Origin: Nymphaea colorata | Taxonomy: Eukaryota; Streptophyta; Magnoliopsida; Nymphaeales; Nymphaeaceae | Direction of reading: 5' to 3' | Length of the DNA: 64,000 nt | Assembly (NCBI RefSeq): GCF_008831285.2 | Contig: NC_045145.1 | Location: 13,346,040 to 13,410,039 of the forward strand | In this document: piece after piece, positions 33,628 through 46,100 of the stretch | Layout of the letters: every line of letters begins with the position of its first letter | Numbering within the stretch: the first letter of the stretch is position 1 | Translations under genes and position numbers: made by a program | The notes under the pieces: model-generated | Told to the model about the DNA's origin: nothing | Seen by the model: only the letters and a program-made list of their open reading frames with translations | Databases searched by the model: none

Positions 33628-34825
33628 GGGTTGGACTGGAGCAGGCGATGTTCGATCCCCCTCAGCATTACAGAGGGAGCGAAACTAAACGAGTGGCAGG
33701 AAGTGGATGGCGTTTTATTCGAGAGGCGAGGTAACGGATTACGGAGCGACGAGGCCCACCACCTCTGCGGCCTGCTCTCCACCACTAGATAGTTGTGGCA
33801 AAAGGTCGGGGACGAGTCTGAATTGAACTCCTATACTGACGCGAATGCTTGGGTAAGGTGGGAGAGAGAGAGAGAGAGGTCCGGGGCGGAAGCAAAAACA
33901 AAGAAAAGGAAAAATCTTTGCAGAAGGAAATAGTATCCGAGCGCCATGACTCGAATTGGATGGCACGTAAAAATTGCCAGCTTAACCGTCACGCGACCCT
34001 CCATGATTAAAATTTAAATCGCATCAATTTGCTTAACGCCAGGCCTGCGTCACCCGAATCTTCAGGTTCCTTTTTTGTTATCCTTTCTACCTGAGCGTAA
34101 TCACCATCATCAAGATTTTGCAAAAGTTCGTGGTCATCTCTTAGAGGCTGATATTCAGCTTCCTCTCAGGCACGACTTTGAGCTCCCCTTCAAGAATCCA
34201 TTAAAATCGAAACAATTAAACAACACATACCAGCCATCTCTAACCGAGGCACTCTGGATGTAAGTCGTCCAGCGGCGGGCTGAATTTTGATGAGAAGAAA
34301 ATTACGCCATTTAAAAACTTTTTAAAGCACGTCACAAAACATGTCGAGTTTTTTTCAGAAACTATAATATAATCGCGAATGTTGTTGATGAATCCAACAA
34401 TCAAATGCTGAACGCATCTTCATACCTTGTTTCGTTAATCAAGAACATGTGTTCCAATGAAACAGTACTTTTCTTATCAAACAACCATACTCTTCATGTC
34501 CTCTCCAGCAGAATTTTGTGGTGAGAAGCAGAATCTGGCATCAGTTATTAACTCCAGCAGGATCTTGCTAAGCTTCTAAAGGTATTAAACATTCTCACTT
34601 TTGCTTGAGCAATTCGAAGCGAATGTGAGATGAACTGTCACAATGTCGACCAACCACATCGAATCCTAACACTATCAAACAAAGATTGGAGAAACTGGAC
34701 ACTCCCACTACGAACAAACTAGGCGAAAGTTTGTGAGTGATGATCAATAACTTAAGGAAGCATATCAGTGCATGAAAGTGGCGTTCAAAGCTGAACTCAA
34801 AGAAATCACAAGGCAAGATCGTCAA
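33628..34825. other. Spacer upstream of PAA2
   Basis: The first 350 bp is GC-richer, as expected for the PAA2 promoter and 5' leader, with a GA-run at about 33870-33885. Beyond about 34000 no feature is recognised. Confidence 0.5.
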
Positions 34826-34829
34826 GACA

Positions 34830-36440
34830 ATGCTAAAAGAATCAAAACGTAATTTAGAATCAAGTGCACCTACTGCAAAAAGTTGGACTTACCAAGGTAA
34901 ATGTTGGGATCTCCATGGCAGACCAGCTAAACGGAACAGCCATGGGAACACATCCAAGGGAGGTGAAATTAGTATCACATAAGTTGCTAAACTGCTACTA
35001 CAGGTTGCACAATCGAATCTAGCAACGGCTGCCAACACAAAGACTGAAGGCAAGAAAGATCAAGGTAACACATTAGCTTACATCTCTTGTTATAATCTCA
35101 ACATGTAGGTGCTCGACTGTGGGGCAACAAATCACATAGCATGCGACATTCACAATGTGAGCAGATTGCAAAAATGCAAGATAATCAGTACGCATGGCTG
35201 ATGAACTAGATGTCCCGATAGAAGATGTTGGTAAAATTCTTCTTACAGGGAAATCAAGTCCCACTAAAGTCTTTTATGTACCCAAATTTTCTATAAGTTT
35301 AATTTCAATAAGCAAGATTACTAACATAATATTATATTATCTGCTCGAAAGGTGATTTTCCAAAAATCACAACTCTTGGAAGACGATTGGTGAAGGACAG
35401 GAAGTCTGGGAATTGTACACCATACATGTTCAAAAGTTCAAAGAATTCTCAGCAACAAGGAAAAAGTAGGAGTTCAAGTTGTGGCAGTGTAGAATGGGTC
35501 ACCCATCAAACCGTGTATTATAGTTTATGGTTCCCAACTTATAGTCAAGGTCAGATGTGTGCAAGTCCAATGAACTCCAACAAATGACAAGTGTTGTGAT
35601 TCCCGAGTCAGAAGTAAGTAGCAAGAAGTATTTTAAATTAGTTCATGGAGGTGTATGGGGACCAGCTCTGTTGAAGTCAAGGTCGGGATTCAAAAATCTT
35701 GCATTGTTTCATAGACGACAAGTCCCAAATGTCGCGGGTGAGTTTTATGTCAAAGAAGAGTGATGTCCTAAACTGTTACAAACAGTTTTACCAAATGACC
35801 AGCATTCAATATAATAAAGCTATCAAAGTGTTTAGATTGGACAACAGAGGTCTGAGTTCAAAAATTTTCTTAGAGACAAAGGAGTCATCCTACAGCTAGC
35901 CGGTCTTGGCACTCCATAGCAGAACGGAATGTGTAAATGAAAGAACAGACACTTACTCAACATTGCTAGAGCCATGTTTTACCTGAGTGTCCCTGCAGAA
36001 TAATTTGTCGCTATATGCTATATCAAGCGTTTGCTATCTGATTAACGCAACCCCGAGCAGAAAAACAGCGAACCAAGGTCCATTCAAGATTGTGAATGGC
36101 AGCAAACCATCCCTGCAACACAGATCGTCCGAATGTCTGTGTGATGTTAAGTTACAAGAACATAAATAAACTGGAAAAGCGAGTAGCGAGATACACATTA
36201 TTAGGATACTCGACGATCAGAAAGGGTTACATGTGTCATCGCTCAAGCACCAACATATTTTATATATCCAGAACGTGAAATTTGTAGAAGATCAGCATTA
36301 TTTCATCAATCGTGCAGGCGGACAGCATGCCAGTGCCCATATTGGGCACCAATGAGGTCCCTGAAACAAGCCACACTGATCTGCTGATCTTATGGCAAAC
36401 GCAGAACAGTTGCAAGAGAGCAATCAAAATACAGGAGAAC
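34830..36440 (+). pseudogene. Decayed Ty1/copia gag-pol
   Basis: Plus-strand fragments, in several frames and with many stops, follow the copia order. First comes a gag zinc-knuckle trace (TYCKKLDL and LHGRP-like, 34865-34930). Next are a protease with LDCGATNHIACD (about 35110-35150), VFYVPKFSISLISISK (about 35265-35310), and a GAG-pre-integrase word CRMGHPSN (about 35488-35515). Integrase pieces follow: KLVHGGVWGPAL, 35640-35670; IKVFRLDNRG, about 35822-35850; QQNGMCE and KNRHLLNIARAMF, 35915-35980. No LTRs were recognised. It lies between the divergent PAA2 and TTLL12 genes. Confidence 0.8.
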
Positions 36441-37156
36441 ATACCGTACTGGCTATTGATTGGGCGGGATTGCCGCGAATGAGTCTCGGAGAGTCGGTCT
36501 TGTTGCCGTGGAGTCGATTTGCTTGAACTCGCTAGGATGGGAAACGTAAGGTACTATTGATTCCGAATGCATGCGTTCATGTCGCAGTTTTCTCGGCTAC
36601 AGATCTTGGCATCAAATTGGTCAATATAAACATCTAGATTTTGTTCGGAATTTTTTGGATTTTAAGCATGCCATCCTACGACCGGGCAAGTCGTTTATAG
36701 TTCAGGAGGGGAGTCAAAAATTTCTTCTTCTAAACGCTAATTCAGGGTAACTCAATTTTAAACTCTTCAGAAAAATTCAAACTTCTAAAATGCATAATAA
36801 ATATTGAAAATCACATATTATGAGTCCGTGGACGCAACTTGTTCCGTGCATACGGGCGTTTCGCTATCGGAAGCTGTCCACCACCGGAGACTTCGGCTCT
36901 GTTGACTGTCCTGGTTGGCACGAGCAGACGTTCCAGCGGCAAAAGGAGTTGTATGCAGTGAGAGGAGGTTCCGGAAATTTTCAGGACGTCCAGTTATAGG
37001 GTCAGACAGACCCGGTTTGCATTTTGCACTGGTTTCTCTTGACCACCCGCTCCCCCCCCACCCTACTCGGCTGCTCGCTTCCCTCGCTTCCGCTCACAAT
37101 TGAGCTCGGACGTAGTGGTGTAGCGGCGGCCGTGGAGTTTCTCGCTTACACAGGAA
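36441..37156. other. Presumed TTLL12 promoter and 5' leader
   Basis: AT-rich sequence becomes GC-rich from about 36830 to the TTLL12 start codon, with a C-run near 37050-37062. I see no convincing TATA box. Confidence 0.4.
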
Positions 37157-40100
37157 ATGGCGGTTATCAAAGACTTCGATGAGTTCGTGGGAGTTCATGG
37201 CATCCTTTTGGCTTCATCGGGCATTCCTTCATGCCTCTACCACGAACTTTTCCTCAAGCTATCTTCCGACAGGTTCGACGGTGGAAATTTTTTCGAGATC
37301 GAGTCATGCGAAGACGGACGACAGAGGCGTCTCATCCTCTCCTCAGAGTCGATGAACAAAGACTCACACGTGTTCCTAGTAGATCATGCCTGGAGCTTCC
37401 GTCTTCCAGATGCCCGTAAGCAGGTGTGAAGTTCAAGGGCGAGGCACTTCTGTTTAGGGTTCTTCTCCGTGTTGTTTCTTTATTATTTGTTATGCTTCTA
37501 CATTGCTATCGCATAAGTTTTCTCTGTTGGCCGTAGATTAAGTTGGAACGGGAAACGCAATTCAAGGTTTCGACTTGCCCCTTTTTAGCAACTAACCTGT
37601 TCTCAATTTGGATAGTTCGATTAGCTGCGTGTGAAGTATAGTTATAATTTTTTCTTTACCTCTCTGAGCTTTGCATTGGAAAGTTCTTGGACGTTCTTTC
37701 AAGTTTTAACGTGCTTCTTGTAGAATCTAAGGTTGTTGCAACTTAGAAACATGTCATGTAGGTTAAATGGGGAATCTATGTTACCACAAGGAATGGGCAA
37801 GGACCGCCCCCAGGTAACTTCGGTGAAGAGCCCAACCTCAAGTTATCGTGGTGGAGAGCGAACTTCGGTACTATAGGATTCTTCTATCTGTTAACACACC
37901 CATTAGTTATTTGTACAGTTTTTGCATGCGCGCTCTCGTGTGTATATATATAGACATGTATATATGTAGGTAGGTATATATGTATGTAGTGGTGTATGTA
38001 TGTATATATGTATTCAGTTTCAATGTACCGTGCGGCTCAACCACGTTGCTAAATGCGTACGTAGTGGCGTATATATGTACTTCGGTTTCAATGTACCGTG
38101 CTGGACAACTACGTTACTAAATGTTTCTAAATTTTCTTTTTTCTTGCTAAAGTTAATAAATTGAATCTGGTAATGGTATGACATGCTTATCTGTTCTATG
38201 AGGCAACAATTTTGGTTTTAATTTGCCACCCTTATGGTCATTTACTTTTAATTTCAGTGGGAACATTTTATTTACAATCACAAACTTGCTATCCCTGTAA
38301 CGCTAGAGCTTCAACAATGCTCATAGATTGTGTTGTACTCGTAGTAGCCAGCTTCCATCATGGACCAATTTGATTTCCAACTTATTCTATTTTATCCTAT
38401 TATGTTCCTGCTGAGTGTGCGGTCTGTGCTCTGGACTGGGAGTATCTACTTTTTGCTGTACATCTGTTGATTATTTTTTTTAGTTAAAATTCGTGGACGT
38501 AATGGACATTGATCATGATTTTTTTTTTTTCCCCATTGGCAACGTGCAGTTAGACAGATTGACTATTAGGTTATGCAATGAGATGCCTTGCTTTTCAAAT
38601 TCTCTACTTCCTTCAACTTGAATGTTTAACTACTGGTGATCATGTGTAAGGATAAATTTTTAGTATACAACATCTAGCTAAGTATCTGAAGAACTGAAAA
38701 AACATGATTATCCAATTATGATAGATTATTTTAGTTCTACAGGTCAGGTGTCTGAAACTTATCCTTTCTGACTTCTATTTGTTTTGTTATATTTATTTGT
38801 TAATGTGACTGGTCAGAAGACAATGAGTGATTTGTTAGTCTTTAATGGATGAAGCTGAACTCTCGGCTGTGTGAAAAATAGGCTTGTTATGATGTGAATT
38901 GTTCCTTAAATTTTATCCCTCAAATGAACCAGCGTGAACATAGTGATTAATCATTTGCAGTTGCAAGATGTCCAAGGATTAGCTGAGAGGATGGCTGTAT
39001 TGATGTGTGTAGCTGAGGGTTCGGTCTCAACTTCTGCAGCATTGAACAATGAAGCAAAGGAACTGGAAGATGGCATTCCCATAGATAATCCTATGGATGT
39101 TGTAATGAGGAAATTTGATGAGTCCAGGGAAGGGGGTGAAGTTGTTCGATGGCTGGAGCTCGAGGAGCTTGATATAGATGACACTATGTTGCTTTCATTT
39201 GATATTCCTTCTAAGTTTCCGGTTTGTTGCCCATCCCCTGGATTTTGTCCTTGCATATAGTTTATGGAACAATTTCCAGTATCTGGATAATCGTCTTCTA
39301 TTTATCAATAACTGAGGCACTCTGGCCAAGTTAGGCGTGGCATTAACATCTTATTTATTACTCAGTTGCAGAGGATGCTGTTATTATTACCATTTTATTT
39401 TTATAGTTACTATTTTATAAAGCTACTTTTTTTGAAAAAAAAAAAAACTTCTTTAATTTTCCTGTACCTTATTGTCTGTTACTGAAAGCTAAATATTTCA
39501 AGCTCAGCTACCTTCACATATCACATATTTGCTGGATTTTGGTTTATTTGAAAAATTATCCAATTTAATGGATTTTCCTTTTTTTTTAGGAGCTTGTTAT
39601 AGATATTTTTTTCATTTGCCTTCTCATGTTATGTGATCCTATTAGTTGTTGTAACTGACTGGTTTGATCCAACAAAGAGTTAATCACTTTGTGTAGTAGG
39701 TTTGACCATGGGATTTATTTCTGTTGGTTTTGTGGTCACTGATTTTCAATATGATAAGTAAGTCAAGTACCTGACCTTGGTCCATCGGCTAATTAGTTCA
39801 TATTCGATAATAAGTTTCTTGTTTCATTTCTTGTTATTTTCCATGGATGCTTCTAACTGATTTAAACCATCTATATGTTTGATAGGACCTCCTTGCGCTC
39901 AACTTGTGGGGAAATAAGATCCAGAATGTGGAAACTGTGATCAATGAAATAACAAAGTGTAGAAGGCTGAGAGCAGTTTGGTTGAATGAAAACCCGGTGG
40001 TTCAGAACTGGTAACACTTGTGAATTCTTCTAAAAAGTTACTAACTTTTTTCATAATTAAGTTGTTCTAAGGTTTTTTTTTTAATACCTAACCAACTTAT

Positions 40101-43100
40101 TTATGAACAACTTCTTGTGGTTTAGTAGTTTAGATGATTGTTTGCTTGGAATGTCTGTGTGAACTTTACAGCTACATTATTTTTAAGGACTTCAATATTG
40201 ACATTATTGAAAAGCAGCCACTATGGAGCATTTTAAGAGTACATTTTGCTTGACAGAACATTTCCCCCCTTAGCCTTGTTTCTTTTAGACATTTCACCTG
40301 CTTAGGATAAATGCACAGATAAGTGTGATGCCCCAAAATGGTCGAAGATTAAATGTACAAGGACTGAGATAAAAGACGCTGAAGTTGGAAATAAGTTGAC
40401 AAATGGTTTGTTTTGTATTGTTTATGTTTTTTAATGTGATGATTGCACATTTTTTTCCCTTGGATTAAAATAGTGTGTTACATAACCTGAAAATGAATCC
40501 TTCAAATAAGTTGACTTATGCCTGTATATATCTTGGTTTTATATCCTAAACATCCTACATACTGCACAACCTTTGACGTATCATATATGTGATTCTTGTT
40601 TAACTCTACTTAGTTTATCAAACTATTTTCTTTAACTTGATGTTTTGGATCAGATCATTACTTTTTCTCATCAAGTTTGAGGGTGATATTTATGACAGCT
40701 TGTCTGGCAAACTTGATAATATGAAGTTACAATTAGCCATGGGGGATTAGTTTCCTTTTTGCCTTGGTGTGGTAAAATTTCTGGAAAGAAGAAACAGAGA
40801 TTACCACGTAGCAATTCAAATAGCTGCTGTATATGCTGCTTCCCTAAGATAACATTTGATGAAAACATTGCAAATCCTAGATCTAGCACTTGAATACCTT
40901 GTATACTTGAATTTAAGGAAATTTCTGGTCACAAATTCCACACTGAGTTTATAATAAATATAGTACATTCTTCTTTAACACCCAAAGCTTATTTAGGAAG
41001 ATTTTGTCTTGGTTGTTACTTAGAAACTGTTTGAGCATATTAATATTTTTCTACTGGAAATTGATCTTTGCATAATAATTGAACTTTGCTGTTCTCTGGT
41101 AGCCTTTGACATCATGAAATTTGGTTTACTTATTCTTGAATGAGAAGAAAAAGTAAGTGATAGTTATGTTTAAAGGATTGAACTGTTGTTCCTTACTTTT
41201 ATATTTGCCAAGAAATAAGGAAACCACAAATTCTACTATGTGAAAAAGACAGTTCTCCGTCATGAAATTTTTGCTCCTTCTAGCTGGAAAAGTTTCATTG
41301 CTGCACTCTAGAGGCCTTCTTTCAATGTCTAATCCCTTCTAGAGGAAGAAAGACAGCAGTTGCAAGCTCACTTTTGTGTGGAGGTAAGTGTTAGCATGAA
41401 TTGAAGCGAAGGACATAGACATGGACCACCAACTTAGTCATTCCTTTGAAATATTGTTGTGCCTGAGATACGGAATGCTAGGGCACAGTTAATGTCGTCC
41501 TTGTAATACCCTATTGAAAGATTACTCCTGTATTGAAGATTGTGAAGGTTCTTTAAGGACATAGAAAGGGGGTTGTTAAATGATTGATTGTCCTATTTCT
41601 AGCCTTTTAGAGCTGCAACTGAAGCTGCTAGGGGATGAGTTGGAATCTGCCCAGGGGCCGAAGCCCAGTATGGGAGTGGGTTGAGTTGTTACAGTCCTTA
41701 TGTATACAGCAAGTGCCACTGAGTATAACATATGGCCAAATCTGAAACCTTGTTATTTTTTTGACTTAACCATGGTTTGACTGTCTGTTTTGATTTCAAA
41801 TTGCTGGCATGTCTGGTATTGATTTGGTGTTTCTTTTTCTTTTTTGTTTTTGAAATAGTGGGGATACAATCATGGATCTGCTTCTGCAAGGTTTACCGGA
41901 CTTGGAAATCTATAACTCAAAATTCACCAGAAACTACACTGAGTGGGCTGTTGGCTTTGCTGCTGGAGTATATGGATCTGAAAGGCCCTGTCTTGATAAT
42001 GTTACAGATCAGCTGGTGGACATCACCAATCTCGATTTATCAAATAGATGCATCCACTGGCTATCTAATAAGGTGATTCCATTTCTACTGTTACATTAAT
42101 TTTTTCGTTTCTGAGGTCAATCTACAATGTCTTTGTGCTTGGGCCAATGACACAGCCGGTTTACCGAGGTCAATCTACAATAGTTAATTCTATAATATTT
42201 TAGTGAGGACTGAAAATAGGCTCTTTCTGAAGCTTTAAGAGGCAACTGATAAATAAAAAAGTAACCTTTTACTGGTGTCAATAGCTAGGAACTTTTGGAA
42301 TCTATAACAGCTCTTTCTTTCTTTATTTTCCTAATTTAATGTACCTCTAAAACTTGAATTTTTCAAGATATTGTTATGTTTATGGTATATCTTGCTTGAA
42401 CTGTTAGTGTTATTATTGTCGCAGGTTTTTAGTCCCACAGCAATGCCTTTGCTCCAAAATTTGAATATTCGAGGGAACCCTTTGGACGAGGGTTCTTCTC
42501 CTGACTTATTTAAGCTCCTAAGAGGTTTCAACTGTTTGCAGTCGTTGGAGGTACTCATAATAGAATGTAGTTAACAATAGGACCTATCCATGTTTACACC
42601 AGCTTAAGATTTTTCTCCCCCTTTGTTTGTTATCTCTAGGTGGATATTCCTGGTCCTTTGGGGAGGAATGCAGTTGAAATTATTGAATCACTTCCTCTGT
42701 TATCCTCACTGAATGGCACACCAGCATCAAAAATCACTGAAGATGAAAAAGAGATTGTTGATTCAATCCTTGAACCTCGTCTCCTTGAATGGGATGCTGG
42801 AGAACCACTTATAGAACGTGTTATGAGTGCGATGTGGTTTTACATGATGACATATAGACTTGCTGATGAACAGAAGATTGATGAAACTCCAGTATGGTAC
42901 TTTCTGCAACTCCTTGGCTATAAGCTTTTGGTGTTTGACTTGGAGATGCCTAATCTGAATTTGCTGGAACAAGATACATATCAGATAACGTCGAAAGTTG
43001 TGACCCTAATATCTTGAACTTTCCTGTTTTAAAACATAAGTTGGAGATTAAATAATTTTTTCATGCAACGATGAAGTTTGATGAAGTTAGTAGCGCTAAG

Positions 43101-46100
43101 GTAGTGCATTTGTCACTTAATTGCTTTAAATATTCTCACTTAATCTATATTGTATCCACATTATTGGGGTGACGATCATTCTACAATCAAGAGTCTCTAC
43201 TTACTGATCATGTGTTCACAAGCACTAGGTGGTAGACACCCTAAAAAAGCTAGGTGGGGGCATAGTTTGGTTGATCCTGGTTGGCGTTGAGGAATGAAAG
43301 AGAGAGAAAAGATGTAATGTAAGGCGAAGGTGGTGAAAGAGGGGGATGAAAGAAAAACAAAGAAAAAAGAGAATTTTAATTTTCTGTGGGTCGTACAGGT
43401 GCCTGGTCTTGGCCTAGACACTTAAACTGTCTAGGCTGCCTTGGAAAGCTAACTAGGCCTGCTGTAACTTCCACCTTATTGCTGATGCAGGCATTTCACA
43501 AATATTTTTGCCTGCATTTTTTGCAAATTTATTTGTTTATGGAGTAGAAAATATGTTTTTGTTGGGAAAGCATGTTCCAAACTAAGAAAGATGTTTTAAT
43601 GAATCTACAATGAAGTATTAGCTTTTCCAAAAGTGTATGAAATCACACTATATCAAAGTATTTGGGTCGTTGACCATCAATAATTAATTTTTCTTGCCAC
43701 TAATAAAGTCCGTAGATATACTTGCTCTAGCCGACCGGATCACTTCTTTATGATTATAGGGATGTGTCAATCATGTTTTGTGGCAGATTTACTCTCATTT
43801 TTAGTCATTGGTTGTCTATTTGAAATTACTAAATTAGCTGTTTTCGCTTTCAAGTGAGGAATATATAATATGTGCTTATGAATCAGGTAGTTTGTGCTTT
43901 ACAAATTTGATGGTTGCTACTCCTTTTCTTCCCAGTATTTCTTGCAAAAACATGGTTGAGATTGTTGTTATCACGTGTTGTTGAGCATCATAAAGTTCAG
44001 TTTTTTTATGTCCTTTCTCTGCTAATATTCTTGCTATTACATTGATCAATTAGTGTGGATAGGTGCTTTTTTGTTTATCTTCAATGAGGGAAGGCATAAA
44101 AGTGTCGTTGTTTAGCCAGAAAAAGTGCAATGACCCAAACATTCCTTTGATCAATTAGTGCGGAGGGTTGGGTCATTGCACTTTTACTTTGTCTGATGCA
44201 TGTTTTGACTATATCATCTGTTGTAGGTATGTTATGGATGAACTTGGATCAGCTTTGAGGCACAGTGATGAGCCAAATTTCAGAATAGCTCCTTTCCTCT
44301 ACATGCCTGAGGGTAAACTAGCATCAGCAATAAGGTAGTTATTTTTGTGTTGCGTGGAGAACACCTTTTTTCTTGTTAAAAGTTTCTATTCTTGGCTTGA
44401 AGTTCTTCTCATGGATGGTAGACAGATAATATTCATTTTGATGTTACAATGGGTTCCAAAATTTTGTTGTCTGGCCATGCATGTTAATTTGCAAACGAGA
44501 AATAGTTAGCAGGCTTATGCAACTCTTTTTTCAAGAGCAACTGAGGGAAACATAGGATGTTACCTGTATCAGTTATTGCTTTTGACTTGAACCTTACTCT
44601 CTTTTAGATCGATATATCCACCTAGATGTATATTTAAACCCTTGTCCCTCTTTTAGAATGAATTGGCACTGAAATGATTCGAAATATTTACTGCTTGTGC
44701 TGGTTGAACCTTTTTTTATATTCAAAATGCAAGGTACATGTACCCTCCTGCATGATAGCCTTTTTGCATTAAACATAAGTTTGGCTTGTGGAAAATAAGT
44801 GTAAATGTCATTAATGTGTATGTGCCATAACTTGCCAAACTTGCGATGATAGTGCTGTAGATGACACTTTTTTTTTTTTTACTAATTTTGTGTACGATGT
44901 CAAACAAATCTTGAATATTGAAATGCTATTTATTTGGTTTCAGTTTTTCTCTTTTGTGGCCGATAAAAAATGTTCGTCAGGGAGATGAATGCACCCGTGA
45001 TTTCTTATTTGGAATAGGAGAAGATAAGCAACGATCTGCTAGGCTCACTGCTTGGTTTTGTACCCCACAGGGGTATTTTATACAGGTAATGAAGTTAATC
45101 TGTAAAGTTCTTATTTATCCATTAATTGTTACTTATTTTTTATTTTAATCTTGTAGAAGTATAAGAAGTATGTCCATCTACTTGAGTCAACCAGATTTTG
45201 TCGACCTCTCTTAGAGGCACCTGTGACAAACAGTATACTGCCAAGTGATGGTCGTGCACTTCATGTATACACTGATATACCCCAAGTTGATGAATTTCTG
45301 ACTCGCAAAGAATTCGTGCTGAGTAAGTTTAGTTTTCCCCTTGGTGAAGCAACAGTGATGTTCATTTACAGCTTACTGTCCTTGTCTGTTGTAATTGCTA
45401 CTTAGTATTTACTGCTATTGTCACTTTAGGCTTGCTTTCGTCTATTTTTATGATGTATGCTTTTGATATGTGTACATCTGCATTATAAAATGAAAGAGGA
45501 GCTGCAGCAGCAGAAAAAGAATATTTGGACCACATTTTTCTTTTTTCCTTTTGTTTTTCAAGCTTGTAATTCATTTCAGCTAACCTGCTTACTCTTAACT
45601 CTTGATATAGTGGAACTTAGTACTATCCTATGGCTGCATCTATTTTTGAACATTTGGTTTTTCTTGTCGAAGTAGTTTTTCCTTCATCTTGTAGATTATG
45701 ACAATCTTTTTGGGAATTTCAGCTAATGACCCTAAAGATGCTGACATTATTTGGACTAGCTTTCAAGTGGATGAAGAAATAAAGAATACCATCGGAATCA
45801 AAGACCATCAGTACATAAACCAGTTCCCTTTTGAAGCTTGTCTGGTCATGAAACACCATTTGGCCGAGACAATTCACAAGGTTTGCTTGACTTTAACATT
45901 TTCTCTTCTGAAGTTCTTTGATCAGAATTTACCTGCTTGTAGCGATATTCACATATTTTTTGTGGGAAGCTGACTGGCTGTTTGATACAAATGCTTGTTG
46001 ATCTTGTGATGATCTTTTCCCTGAATTTCAAGTTAGCTTGTTGCTTGAGATTCTTTAGATTCCATATTTTGAAAATTTTGTTTTCATGCAGCTCGCGCTA

